From Geofilum rubicundum JCM 15548 (lineage in GTDB: Bacteria > Bacteroidota > Bacteroidia > Bacteroidales > Marinilabiliaceae), in NCBI RefSeq assembly GCF_000974365.1, contig NZ_BAZW01000029.1, positions 1 to 49,900 on the forward strand: a DNA stretch of 49,900 nt, written 5' to 3'. Shown in pieces: positions 8,267-16,937 of this stretch (position 1 is the first letter of the stretch; every line of letters begins with the position of its first letter). The translations under genes and the position numbers were made by a program. A model generated the notes under the pieces. The model was not told the origin of the DNA. It ran no database searches and saw only the letters and a list, made by a program, of their open reading frames with translations.

Positions 8267-9889
8267 TCAGGTTTGAGGCTCTTTTTTAAACAGATAGGGT
8301 GGATTCTTAATCTCCGGAATGACATCAAAATTTTCATGGGTCGGGGGCGATTCAATCTGCCACTCCAGGGTAACACCCTTCCATGGATTGGAAGGTGCTA
8401 CAGGTCCTCTGTGGCGATAATAAATCAGATTGTACATCATCATAAAAATACCAATGACGAGGATGATGGCCCCAATGGTGGATATGAAATGGCCGGCATG
8501 AAACTGGGGCAGGTAATCGAAGTACCGACGGGGCATGCCTTGTAACCCAATGATAAACAGTGGGAAATACAGCAGATTGAAGCCGGTAAACAAGACGCCC
8601 CAGGCAATATTGGCCAGTTTGATGTTGTACATACGGCCGTACATTTTGGGATACCAGTAATGGATGCCCGCGAAAAAGGCAAAGCCCATACCCCCGAAAA
8701 TGATATAATGGAAATGCGCCACCACAAAAGACGTGTCATGGAGATGCACATTGGTCGCCAAGGCGCCCAGGGTTAGTCCGGTAAAGCCGCCAATCATGAA
8801 CAGGAAAATAAACGAAATGGCATACAGCAAAGGTGGTTTCAGGTCAATAGAGCCTCCGTACATGGTCGAAATCCAGTTAAAAACCTTGATGGCACTGGGG
8901 ATGGCCACAATAAAGGTCAGGAAGGAGAAAAACCATCTTGACCAGTAGCTGATACCGGTGGTAAACATGTGGTGGCCCCAGACAAAATAGCCGACAAAGG
9001 CGATGGCCAGACTGGAGATCACGATGGCACCGTAACCAAAAACCGGTTTTTGACTGAAGGTGGGAAAGATTTCCGTTACCACGCCCATGGCCGGTAATAT
9101 CATGATATAGACCGCCGGGTGCGAATAGATCCAGAACAGGTGTTGAAACAACAGGGGGTCGCCACCCAGTGCCGGATCAAAAAAGCCGATGTTGAGCGTT
9201 CGCTCGGCAATAACCATGAGCAGGGTAATGCCCACGATGGGCGTGGCCAGTACCTGAATCCATGCAGTAGCATATAGTGACCATGGAAAGAGGGGCATTT
9301 TAAACCAACCCATTCCCGGTGCCCGCATGCGGTGAATGGTCACAATAAAGTTGATACCGGTCAAAATGGAAGAAAATCCTAAAACGAAGGCGGCCGTTAG
9401 GGCAAAAATAACATTGGTGGCCGATTCCGCACTGTAAGGAACATAAAAGGTCCATCCCGTATCCGGTGGTCCGTCACCGGCAAATTGTGAGGCGACGCCC
9501 AACAGTGCACCAATGATGAAGATGTACCACGATAGCAAGTTCAATCTGGGAAAGGCCACATCCTTGGCCCCAATCATGATGGGTAGAAAAAAGTTGCCGA
9601 ATACGGCACCCAGACCGGGTATCACAACAATAAAGACCATGATGATGCCATGCAGCGTAAAAACGCCATTGTACATTTGGGCATCCATGATGGTGGGACC
9701 GGGGGCAATGAGTTCCAGCCTCAGCAAGAGTCCCAGAATGGCGGCTACTACAAAAAAGAAGGCGATGGAATAAAGGTAAAGGAGTCCGATTTTTTTATGG
9801 TCGGTAGAAAGGAGCCACGACCAGATGCCTTTGTATTTTCCCTCATGCTCCAGGTAGCTTACATGGGTGTATTTTTCTGCGTTGCGCAT
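8267..9889 (-). CDS. ctaD: Cytochrome c oxidase subunit I
   Basis: The catalytic heme-copper subunit (540 aa, about 12 helices) reduces oxygen to water and pumps protons. Visible ligands are the low-spin heme histidine in FTLHGIIMVF, CuB histidine and cross-linked tyrosine in YSHPAVYIMILPAMG, the CuB histidine pair in WGHHMFTTG, and the two heme histidines in VAHFHYIIFGG. YSHPAVY, rather than HPEVY, marks the A2 subfamily of heme-copper oxidases, where a YS pair replaces the K/D-channel glutamate. Gene order I-III-IV-II on the minus strand is continuous with Sco upstream. Conserved flanks show no frameshift. Confidence 0.95.
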   Translation of the reverse strand: MRNAEKYTHVSYLEHEGKYKGIWSWLLSTDHKKIGLLYLYSIAFFFVVAAILGLLLRLELIAPGPTIMDAQMYNGVFTLHGIIMVFIVVIPGLGAVFGNFFLPIMIGAKDVAFPRLNLLSWYIFIIGALLGVASQFAGDGPPDTGWTFYVPYSAESATNVIFALTAAFVLGFSSILTGINFIVTIHRMRAPGMGWFKMPLFPWSLYATAWIQVLATPIVGITLLMVIAERTLNIGFFDPALGGDPLLFQHLFWIYSHPAVYIMILPAMGVVTEIFPTFSQKPVFGYGAIVISSLAIAFVGYFVWGHHMFTTGISYWSRWFFSFLTFIVAIPSAIKVFNWISTMYGGSIDLKPPLLYAISFIFLFMIGGFTGLTLGALATNVHLHDTSFVVAHFHYIIFGGMGFAFFAGIHYWYPKMYGRMYNIKLANIAWGVLFTGFNLLYFPLFIIGLQGMPRRYFDYLPQFHAGHFISTIGAIILVIGIFMMMYNLIYYRHRGPVAPSNPWKGVTLEWQIESPPTHENFDVIPEIKNPPYLFKKEPQT

Positions 9890-9913
9890 AATTGTTCGTT
9901 TTTTTCTGCTTGG

Positions 9914-10702
9914 TTATTCGTTTTTAGCTGCTTTGGATGCTCTGTTACGCCGTCCTTTGATGAGTAAGGAAATGAAAACAACCAGCGCGATAAAGATGGT
10001 GAGGATGCCCACCATTTTAGTGACTTGTAACCCGTAACTTTTTTCAACCGGATCGTAGGCGAAGCAGAAGTCGATAACCCGGTTGATGGTTGGCATGGCT
10101 TGTCCCTTCTGAGCCTCAATAACGGCCAGCTTCAGGTCAAAGGGTAAAAACTCAATGCCGTAAAGGTACCGGGTAATTTTTCCTTCGGGACTCAGCAGGG
10201 TAATGATGGAAGGATGCGCAAAATCAAAGCCCATGGGTTTGTATTTAAAACCAACTGCGTTGGTAATGGCTTTGATGTTTTCCTCTTCGCCCGTCAGGTA
10301 AATCCAGTGTTCCCGGTGGTCCTGACTGATGTTCTGGACAAAATTCACCTTCTTGGTACGGGCTTTTTCCGGGGTGTCCTTGGTGTTGAAGCTGATGGTG
10401 ATGACCTGGTAATCTTTACCCAGCTCCATGTCCATTTTACTGACTACATCAGAAATGCCGTCGAGCAAAGGACTGCACATGCCGGGACAATCAAAATAGA
10501 CAAAGGAGAGAACGGTGGGCTTGTCAATCAATGACCCCAGTGTTACCTCCTGTTCATCTTCATTAATAAAGGTGAGATCCAGGGGAATGGTTTCTCCCAG
10601 TTTTTCATAAACGCCAATTTCAATCTGATCTTCCGTGGGGGCCTGGGCCCGACTGAAAGCCAAAATTGAGAGTAGTCCAAAGGTTAATACTAAATGCTTC
10701 AT
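9914..10702 (-). CDS. Sco1/SenC-family copper chaperone with C-terminal anchor
   Basis: A 262-aa thioredoxin-fold protein that delivers copper to the CuA site of subunit II or keeps its cysteines reduced. It has an N-terminal signal peptide (VLTFGLLSILAFSRAQA), the copper-binding pair in DCPGMC (about residues 73-78) and the distal histidine in DFAHPS (about 161). A C-terminal helix (VGILTIFIALVVFISLLI) is followed by a basic tail. The membrane anchor at the C-terminus is common in Bacteroidota Sco proteins. It lies 24 bp upstream of subunit I in the same operon, matching its role in oxidase assembly. Confidence 0.9.
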   Translation of the reverse strand: MKHLVLTFGLLSILAFSRAQAPTEDQIEIGVYEKLGETIPLDLTFINEDEQEVTLGSLIDKPTVLSFVYFDCPGMCSPLLDGISDVVSKMDMELGKDYQVITISFNTKDTPEKARTKKVNFVQNISQDHREHWIYLTGEEENIKAITNAVGFKYKPMGFDFAHPSIITLLSPEGKITRYLYGIEFLPFDLKLAVIEAQKGQAMPTINRVIDFCFAYDPVEKSYGLQVTKMVGILTIFIALVVFISLLIKGRRNRASKAAKNE

Positions 10703-10712
10703 GGGAAAAAGA

Positions 10713-11105
10713 TTAATTTTTGGTGGTTGTGTTTTGGTTGTCTTCTCTAGAGCACATGCCTGAAATCATGAGTGAGCCACCAATCAGGGAAATGTCCTTT
10801 AAAAGGGTAATGGTTACCATGGTGGTGTCTTCACCGTTTATCAGGTGTGGTACATGAATGGCAGCAATGAAGATGAAGAGCATGACGGCCAAAACCTGTG
10901 TAGAAAGGGTGATGTATTTTTTGGTAATGATGCTGATACTGACCAATATCATGATGATGCCTGTTGTGATGACAGAAAAGGGGCCTATGGGCAGAAAGGA
11001 GGTGAAATTACCGACATACCAGTCGTACAAAAACAAATGATTGATACCAAACAAACCAAAAGGAATGGCAAAAAGAATACGCCCCAGTGTTGTGAAATTA
11101 TTCAT
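10713..11105 (-). CDS. DoxX-like small membrane protein
   Basis: A 130-aa protein with four hydrophobic segments, resembling the DoxX/DUF family by its GRILFAIPFGLFGINHL start and its length. DoxX-type proteins occur beside quinol-oxidising systems, but a precise role is not established. It lies inside the respiratory operon between the cytochrome c and Sco genes with a 10-bp gap to Sco. The start was set at the ATG at 11105, because the longer reading overlaps the cytochrome c gene and begins with non-membrane residues unlike the family. The family assignment is moderate. Confidence 0.65.
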   Translation of the reverse strand: MNNFTTLGRILFAIPFGLFGINHLFLYDWYVGNFTSFLPIGPFSVITTGIIMILVSISIITKKYITLSTQVLAVMLFIFIAAIHVPHLINGEDTTMVTITLLKDISLIGGSLMISGMCSREDNQNTTTKN

Positions 11106-11124
11106 AGCTTTTGTTTTTAGTGTT

Positions 11125-12072
11125 TTAAGATTTGGATTCCAATTCAGCACCTATGTCAAATATTTTCTTGATTTGAAAGAGGATGTAAAAAATAATTCCC
11201 CAGGCAATAAGTACCGATAAGGTATAGGCCAACAATAACCAGATGGGGGCTTTTTGAACCACGTTCCACATGGCACGGTCACGGGTTAAACTGACGGGCA
11301 CAAAGGCCTGGCCGACTGCCAGAGTGGTGTCCACCTGGGTGATACCAAACATTTCCTGATTGACCAGATGGGCGGTCAATTCAAGATGGCCACTTTCGTC
11401 GCCAGGCAGTTCCTGAGGCGCATCAAACTCCACAATGCCCTGAGGGTTGGTGAACTTTGTTTCGTCCAACTGCAAATCCCCAAAATACCGCTTGACGCGA
11501 AGGGCTACTTCAGCGGCTTCAATGGGCTGGGTTTCTCCATGGCGGGTGCCTTTGGCCACTACCTGAATTTTGTTTTGGTCGGTCAGATGGGCCATGAGCA
11601 ACTCTACCGTGCCGCCGTAGGCCGACAGCTCAGCTGTTGGCCTCACCTCCTGTACATAATCGGCGTTGTAGGTCCTCAGGTATCCAACCACCTCCCATAT
11701 TTCCTGAGCAGACAATACATTTTTAAAGGAAGGCATCAGGCCGCGGCCTTCGCTCACCTTATAGAATATTTCGCCATCGGTGTTCTCCTGAAACTCTGCC
11801 GTGGCCGGATCCACTGGTAGTGGATCCAGTCGCTCAAAATTCCCCTGTCCCGGTGTGCCGTGGCACGAAGCACAGTTGACCGAATAGTGAATGGAGCCCT
11901 GCTGTTGAATGGAGTCGCTGAATTCAAAAGGACTGAGGCGACCTTGTCTTTCTTCCGGAACCTCCCAGTTTTCCTGTCCGTTAAGCTGGAGGAAGTTAAA
12001 CGTGAGGAAGGGCAGTATCAGGTGGAGAGACCATCTCATAGGCGCGTGTTTAAAAAGAGAAAATCTATTCAT
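11125..12072 (-). CDS. Membrane-anchored mono-heme cytochrome c of the NrfD module
   Basis: A 315-aa protein with a signal peptide (MNRFSLF to LQLNG). Its class I cytochrome c domain has heme motif CASCH and probable axial methionine in GRGLMPSF. A middle domain of about 130 residues is rich in beta strands, and a C-terminal helix (WLLLAYTLSVLIAWGIIFYI) ends the protein. It probably carries electrons from the FeS/NrfD pair to the heme c of oxidase subunit II on the periplasmic face. The ATG at 12072 is preferred because ATGAATAG overlaps the upstream stop by 8 bp, a coupling arrangement. The middle domain is not one I recognise. Confidence 0.8.
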   Translation of the reverse strand: MNRFSLFKHAPMRWSLHLILPFLTFNFLQLNGQENWEVPEERQGRLSPFEFSDSIQQQGSIHYSVNCASCHGTPGQGNFERLDPLPVDPATAEFQENTDGEIFYKVSEGRGLMPSFKNVLSAQEIWEVVGYLRTYNADYVQEVRPTAELSAYGGTVELLMAHLTDQNKIQVVAKGTRHGETQPIEAAEVALRVKRYFGDLQLDETKFTNPQGIVEFDAPQELPGDESGHLELTAHLVNQEMFGITQVDTTLAVGQAFVPVSLTRDRAMWNVVQKAPIWLLLAYTLSVLIAWGIIFYILFQIKKIFDIGAELESKS

Positions 12073-13468
12073 CGGAATGGGATTTGATATCGGTTTCATC
12101 GCTCAGGGAACTTTCATCTATGGGATGGGTTTCATGCGCTTCATGCTGTTCGCCAAGTTCGGCCATTTCCCAGATGGGCACCACGGGAAAAAGTTTGGAC
12201 AATACGGTGATAATCATCAGCACCAGAATAAAGGGCGCTATGGTAATGGCTGTTTCTATGAGAGTGGGCTGATAGAGCATCCATTCCTGTGGCAAAAACT
12301 GCTTGGGTAAATAGGGGTGCTCCATGGTGGGTACTACAATGAGGTAGCGCTTGAACCAGGAAGCAATAAACACAAAAACGGCGATGATGGTCAATATACC
12401 CGGTTGCCTGAAGCGCTTAAACAGCAGCAAAATCAAGGGGATGATTAAACCGCCAATTTGTACCGACCAAAAGAGGGGTGCAAAGTGTCCGGTTAAGAGT
12501 TCCTTCAGGTGAATGGCGTCGGCCGTTTTTAGCTTGTAACCCGGCACAATGTATTCGTTGATGTTGAAATAGAGATAGATGAGCCCGGTTAAAAACAATA
12601 GTTTACCCATCTTGTTAAAATGTTCGGTGGTAATGTAGGCTTTCAATCGGTAGTTGTTTCGGAAGAAGTACATGGCCATGATCAATCCTGCTGAGCCGGC
12701 CACAAAGGCGCCTGTGAGGAAGTAGGGGCCAAAAATGGTGCTGTCCCAGCCTGCCCGGGGGTTCACAGCGAAGAGCCACGAGGTCACGGTATGTATGGCG
12801 AAGGCAGTTGGTACTACCAGAATAAAAAGTATTCTGGTGGCCTTAAATAAGATTTTGTATTGTTCCGGATGGTGCGTCCATTTTAAGGAGAGTATATTGT
12901 AAACAAAACTCAGCCATTTGGGGCAATGGTCCATTCGTGACTTGGCAATGGCCATGTCCGGAATCATGGGAATGAACCAGAGCAGCAGACTGATGACCAT
13001 GTAGGTGGTTACCACGGTGACATCCCAAAGAATGGGCGATTGAATTCGGCCGTACATAAATACATAGGGCAGGCGATCGGGACGTCCCATATCTGAAACA
13101 ATGACCATGCCGGCTACGGCAGCAAAGGCCACGGCGATAATTTCAGCGATGCGCGCGATGGGCTTGATCCACTCCTGGCCCAGCAGACCAAGGATGCCAC
13201 TAATCAGCATGCCAATGAGACTGGCGGCGACGAAGAAAACGAAGTTGGCCAGATACATGCCCCAGCTTACATGGTCGCGTAATCCGGTTACGATTAAACC
13301 TTCGTTCAACTGAATCCAGTAAGCATATAAACAAGCCATCAGGCCGAGCGTTAGCAGTCCCATCCAAATATGGAACCTTATATTTAATCCTACCGGTTGT
13401 AACAGATCTTTGGCAATCTTATCGAGCTTTGGGTTATCTGTAATAGATGTATCAGTGTACTTATACAT
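12065..13468 (-). CDS. nrfD: NrfD/PsrC-family integral membrane quinol-binding subunit
   Basis: A 467-aa protein with about ten membrane helices. Recognisable features are LRDHVSWGMYLANFVFFVA, which matches the NrfD/PsrC/ActC family, and AIHTVTSWLFAVNPRAGWDS. In this family the subunit oxidises or reduces menaquinol at the membrane and exchanges electrons with a partner FeS protein. It ends in a charged cytoplasmic-like tail (GEQHEAHETHPIDES). Its neighbours are a Tat-exported FeS protein upstream (12-bp gap) and a cytochrome c downstream (8-bp overlap). With oxidase genes following, quinol oxidation is the likely direction. Confidence 0.88.
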   Translation of the reverse strand: MYKYTDTSITDNPKLDKIAKDLLQPVGLNIRFHIWMGLLTLGLMACLYAYWIQLNEGLIVTGLRDHVSWGMYLANFVFFVAASLIGMLISGILGLLGQEWIKPIARIAEIIAVAFAAVAGMVIVSDMGRPDRLPYVFMYGRIQSPILWDVTVVTTYMVISLLLWFIPMIPDMAIAKSRMDHCPKWLSFVYNILSLKWTHHPEQYKILFKATRILFILVVPTAFAIHTVTSWLFAVNPRAGWDSTIFGPYFLTGAFVAGSAGLIMAMYFFRNNYRLKAYITTEHFNKMGKLLFLTGLIYLYFNINEYIVPGYKLKTADAIHLKELLTGHFAPLFWSVQIGGLIIPLILLLFKRFRQPGILTIIAVFVFIASWFKRYLIVVPTMEHPYLPKQFLPQEWMLYQPTLIETAITIAPFILVLMIITVLSKLFPVVPIWEMAELGEQHEAHETHPIDESSLSDETDIKSHSDE

Positions 13469-13480
13469 GGTCAGTCAGAA

Positions 13481-14464
13481 TTAAACGGTTTCCTGGATTT
13501 GTGTTCCGGTCATGTCTTCATCCGGTGCATCAAACAACCGGTTTTTAGGTGGCAGGTAATACACGCGTGGCTTGGTGCCCAGTTCGGGCATCAGCCGGTA
13601 GCCGGCGTTTTGTTTTAAGAGCTGACTGAGACGCACCGTTTCTTTGGTGGTGCCATTGGTCACCGCATCCTGATTTTCGTCGCCAAAATAGAACACGCCA
13701 TTGGGGCAGGCCGTCACGCAATAGGGCAATTGTCCCACCCGCACCAAATCGGCACTGAACAGGCACTTTGAAATGGTTCCCTTTCTTTGCGGAACGTTCA
13801 ACTCCACATCGTAATCGGGTTGCTCCTCCTCATAGGTGTCGGCCATGACCGGTTCCTGCCAGTGGAACATGCGGGCCGAATAGGGACAGGCCGAAATACA
13901 AAAGCGACAACCAATGCAGCGCTCATTGTCGATCAACACAATGCCATCCTGTCTTTTAAAGGTGGCATTAACCGGACAGACAGAAACGCAGGGCGGATTG
14001 TCGCAATGCTGACAGGGTTTGGGCATAAAGTAAGGAGCCGTATTGGGGGCGTCTTTCATCACCAGTGTGGTGATGTGGTATTCGTGGGGCCGCAGGTGAT
14101 GGGCGCTCTGACACGCATCTACGCATTTTCGGGCATTGCGGCATTTGGCCAGATCAATCACCATTACCCACCGGTGTCCTTCCAGACCTTCGCGACCCCG
14201 TTTCTGAAGCGCATCCTGATCCAGAGTGACTGTTTGTATCTGGTCGCGGGGAATCATCACCAATCGGTTGTCTTCAGTCAATACCCGGACCATTTCAGAG
14301 GATCCTTTGTTCTGCTCGTATTTGTAACCGGAATAGATGGCACCTGCACCTGCAGCCGTGGCAGCACCAAACAGGCCAACGTTTTTAAGGAAATCACGAC
14401 GTGATTTCCTGCCCTCATTTTGATTGCGGTTATCTGGTACCTTATTATTGCTTTCTTCGCTCAT
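13481..14464 (-). CDS. Tat-exported 4Fe-4S ferredoxin-type subunit (NrfC/PsrB/ActB-like)
   Basis: A 327-aa periplasmic electron-transfer subunit with a twin-arginine signal (KSRRDFLKNVGLFGAATAAG). Four cysteine motifs are visible. Motif II (CQHCDNPPCVSVCP) and motif III (CIGCRFCISACP) are complete. Motif I reads C-x2-A-x2-C-x3-C (CRNARKCVDAC) and motif IV starts CLFS, so the second cysteine of each is alanine or serine. In DmsB-type proteins motifs I and IV jointly build two clusters, so those two are probably three-cysteine (for example 3Fe-4S) or absent. It is the first redox gene of the operon and should pair with NrfD. No molybdopterin partner is present. Confidence 0.88.
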   Translation of the reverse strand: MSEESNNKVPDNRNQNEGRKSRRDFLKNVGLFGAATAAGAGAIYSGYKYEQNKGSSEMVRVLTEDNRLVMIPRDQIQTVTLDQDALQKRGREGLEGHRWVMVIDLAKCRNARKCVDACQSAHHLRPHEYHITTLVMKDAPNTAPYFMPKPCQHCDNPPCVSVCPVNATFKRQDGIVLIDNERCIGCRFCISACPYSARMFHWQEPVMADTYEEEQPDYDVELNVPQRKGTISKCLFSADLVRVGQLPYCVTACPNGVFYFGDENQDAVTNGTTKETVRLSQLLKQNAGYRLMPELGTKPRVYYLPPKNRLFDAPDEDMTGTQIQETV

Positions 14465-14500
14465 AAATATAGCTTGTGTTTTTGTCCGGAGAAAGGGTTA

Positions 14501-14824
14501 TTAATTGTCTTTAAGACTAAAACCTCCTGTGGGTGTATAGCCTGAGCTGATAATTTGCTGACGGATGGCAGCTGTGTCTGCTGTTTCTGTCACAGAAACG
14601 CTCACCAACTCGTCCTCGAAGGAAGCTGCAACTGCCGTCACACCATCCACGGATTGGACCGCATTTTTGACGGTGTTTTCGCAACCGGTACAGGTCATGC
14701 CTTCAACCGAAAGTGTGTAGGAAATGGTTCCGGATGGTTCAGGTGCAGTGCGCTCCTGTGAGGCAGATGTTTTTGGGCCCTGACAGGCCCAAAAAAAAGG
14801 TATTATTAAAAGTAAAACTCTCAT
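14501..14824 (-). CDS. Heavy-metal-associated (HMA) domain lipoprotein
   Basis: A 107-aa protein with a lipoprotein signal (IIPFFWAC, lipobox cysteine at about 14) followed by one HMA ferredoxin-like domain with metal motif GMTCTGC (about 42-48). It probably binds Cu(I) at the periplasmic face. It lies 36 bp upstream of the FeS gene and is the first gene of the oxidase operon, so copper supply to CuA or CuB together with Sco is a reasonable inference. Mercury or other thiophilic metals cannot be excluded from the motif alone. Confidence 0.8.
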   Translation of the reverse strand: MRVLLLIIPFFWACQGPKTSASQERTAPEPSGTISYTLSVEGMTCTGCENTVKNAVQSVDGVTAVAASFEDELVSVSVTETADTAAIRQQIISSGYTPTGGFSLKDN

Positions 14825-15061
14825 AGCTGATCGTTTTATAAGGTGGCAGACCAGAAATTAGGTCTGTTTTTCGAAATGAAGATAGAGCGTATTTTCAATA
14901 TTTACAAAAGGAATGTTGTTGAAAATTAGTAAACATTAACAAATACGCGACTTTCAGCGTTTTTTTCTGCCTCAGTTTTAATTTAGACTATTACTAAACA
15001 GGCGGTTGAAACCCTTAATGAATGGGATTTGGATAGAAATGCTTGATTTTTTGGGACGTGG

Positions 15062-15817
15062 TTATTTCCGGCCGGAAAAATGTTCGAGCAGGACAGGCTT
15101 CATGGCTTTGCTCACGGAGATGGTGTGCCGACCCACCAATACCTGGTTGCCATTGATCTCTGAAATTCGCTTTAAGGCCACTATGTAGGATTTGTGGATG
15201 CGCATGAACTGGTCCCCGGGTAGCTCGTTTTCGAGTTTGCGCAAAGAATAAAGGCCCATAAATTTTCCGCCAAGGGTGTGGAAAAATACGTACTCCAGCG
15301 CACCCTCTATAAACAGAATGTCATCGTACATGAGTTTCACCATTTTGCGGTCCGACTTCACTATGATGAAGTCTTTCTGATCGCCTTTCGGCTTTGGTCG
15401 TGGCGTTTCCTGCATGGCCATGCCTTCCAGTTTTTGCTTGAAGTTGAGAATGGTGGTGATTTTGTTGACGGCCTTCACAAAGCGGGGGAAGGAGACAGGC
15501 TTTAGCAGATACTCAGTGGCGTTGACTTCAAAACCCTGCACGGCATATTGGGGGTAAGCGGTAACAAATACAATAATGGGCACGAGGGGTAAGGATAGGT
15601 TTTTAATGAAATCCATGCCCGACATGTCGGGCATATCTATGTCGGTAAACACCACGTCAATACCACCGCTGGTAATGGTGTCGATGGCCGCCATAGGCGA
15701 ATCAAAGGCATCCACCAGATGAAACTGGGGAATTTTTGAGATGTAATCGGCCATTAGTTTCCTTGCCAGAAACTCATCATCAATCACGATGCAGTTGTAT
15801 TTTCGCTGTTCTGCCAT
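15062..15817 (-). CDS. LytTR-family response regulator
   Basis: A 251-aa protein with an N-terminal receiver domain (acidic pair VIDDE, phospho-acceptor aspartate at about 59 in VFTDIDMPDMSG, lysine in EYLLKPVSF). A C-terminal LytTR DNA-binding domain follows (about 150-250; IFIEGALEYVFFHT, MRIHKSYIVALKRI, IPVSK-like IS.SK near the end). Its start overlaps the kinase stop by one base (TAATG), so the pair is translationally coupled. LytTR proteins bind paired direct repeats about 21 bp apart. Two such pairs occur upstream of the kinase and the efflux operon at 16938-17001, implying autoregulation and control of efflux. Confidence 0.92.
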   Translation of the reverse strand: MAEQRKYNCIVIDDEFLARKLMADYISKIPQFHLVDAFDSPMAAIDTITSGGIDVVFTDIDMPDMSGMDFIKNLSLPLVPIIVFVTAYPQYAVQGFEVNATEYLLKPVSFPRFVKAVNKITTILNFKQKLEGMAMQETPRPKPKGDQKDFIIVKSDRKMVKLMYDDILFIEGALEYVFFHTLGGKFMGLYSLRKLENELPGDQFMRIHKSYIVALKRISEINGNQVLVGRHTISVSKAMKPVLLEHFSGRK

Positions 15818-16844
15818 TACTTGTACAATTCCAGTTCCACTTTATAAATATTGTTGCTGTTGCTGATTTCCAGTTTGTGTTTTTTAGGATATAATAAGTT
15901 TAGCCGGTTTTTGGCATTTTCAATGCCAATGCCTCTTTTCGTTTCAGGCGTTGGGACAGCTGCTTCTACGGGAATGCTGTTCTCGACAAAGAAATAAAAT
16001 TTTTCGGGCGTTTGCGAAATGGTAATGTTGACAAAGCCGTTTTTGTCCTTTTCTATTTTGCTGTGCTTGAAGCCATTTTCGACAAAGGTGACCAATAGCA
16101 TGGGGGCTATCTGGTAGTTTTCATCATAATTGCCAATGTCGAACCGGATGTTTTGCCGCTTTTCTGTTTTGAGCTGCTGAAATTCCATGAAGCTGTTGAT
16201 GTAGTCCACTTCCTTGTAGAGGGAGATGTAATCGGATTCACAATCGTAGAGCACGTAGCGAAGCATGTCCGACAGCATGGTGATTTTCTCCGGGGCCGAC
16301 TTGTCGCCGGTATAGGCCATGGAATATATATTGTTGAGGGCATTGAACAGGAAGTGGGGATTGATTTGCGTTTTTAGGAATTTGAGCTCGCTTTCGGCCT
16401 TGCCACGCTTCAGGGTCTCCAATTCGATGTTGGTTTTTTCCTGCTTGTCGATGAGGTATTTGGTCATGCTGACCCAAAAGGCCACCAGGCAAAGAATGAT
16501 GTGAAATATAAAGGGGAAAATCAGCCTCTGTGAGGAGGAGCCATATCGGGGTTGAAATGAAAATAGATGCTTTCCAACGAAACGCCAAGTGTTGCCAGTA
16601 ATAATATAAGCACCGTATTGTTTAAGCGAAATTTTTTCTTGTTGGTGTCATAATATCTGGGCATGAACCTTTTAAGGTTCAGGGTGTAAACCGTAAATTG
16701 GATGGGGGTTAGCACGGCAGCCAGTACCAAACCCCGAACAAGGCTGAGTTGTGCACCAATGGTGAAATAAAAGAGAAACAGAACGATCCAGATGGCCATG
16801 GTCGGCAGGTTCTTAAACCAGGAGGTGAATTTCGTAAATATCAT
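15817..16844 (-). CDS. LytS-type sensor histidine kinase (1-base frameshift)
   Basis: The protein should be 342 aa: four membrane helices, a short coiled coil (TNIELETLKRGKAESELK), then the His_kinase domain with INPHFLFNALNNIY (phospho-acceptor histidine) and an N-box FVENGFKHS. The first three helices are in a frame that ends at the TGA at 16521-16523. The fourth helix and kinase are in another frame. One extra base in the CC at 16525-16526 joins FNPDMAPPHRG to LIFPFIFHIILCLVAFW and completes the fourth helix. This looks like one gene with a single missing base. The family senses membrane or ligand signals and phosphorylates the adjacent LytTR regulator. Confidence 0.85.
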
Positions 16845-16890
16845 GGTGTCATTCTTTATAAGGGAGGAAAGCGGGATTTCCTCGTGGCCA

Positions 16891-16920
16891 CAAATTTACG
16901 ACTTATAAAATCGATCCAAA
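16891..16920 (-). promoter_or_regulatory. Predicted promoter for the kinase/response-regulator operon
   Basis: On the minus strand TTTG (16917-16920) and TAAATTTG (16891-16898) are separated by 18 bases, an excellent match to the Bacteroidota -33/-7 promoter. The start site would be near 16884, about 40 bases before the kinase ATG. Confidence 0.7.
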
Positions 16921-16937
16921 GCCTCTTTCTTTCATTA

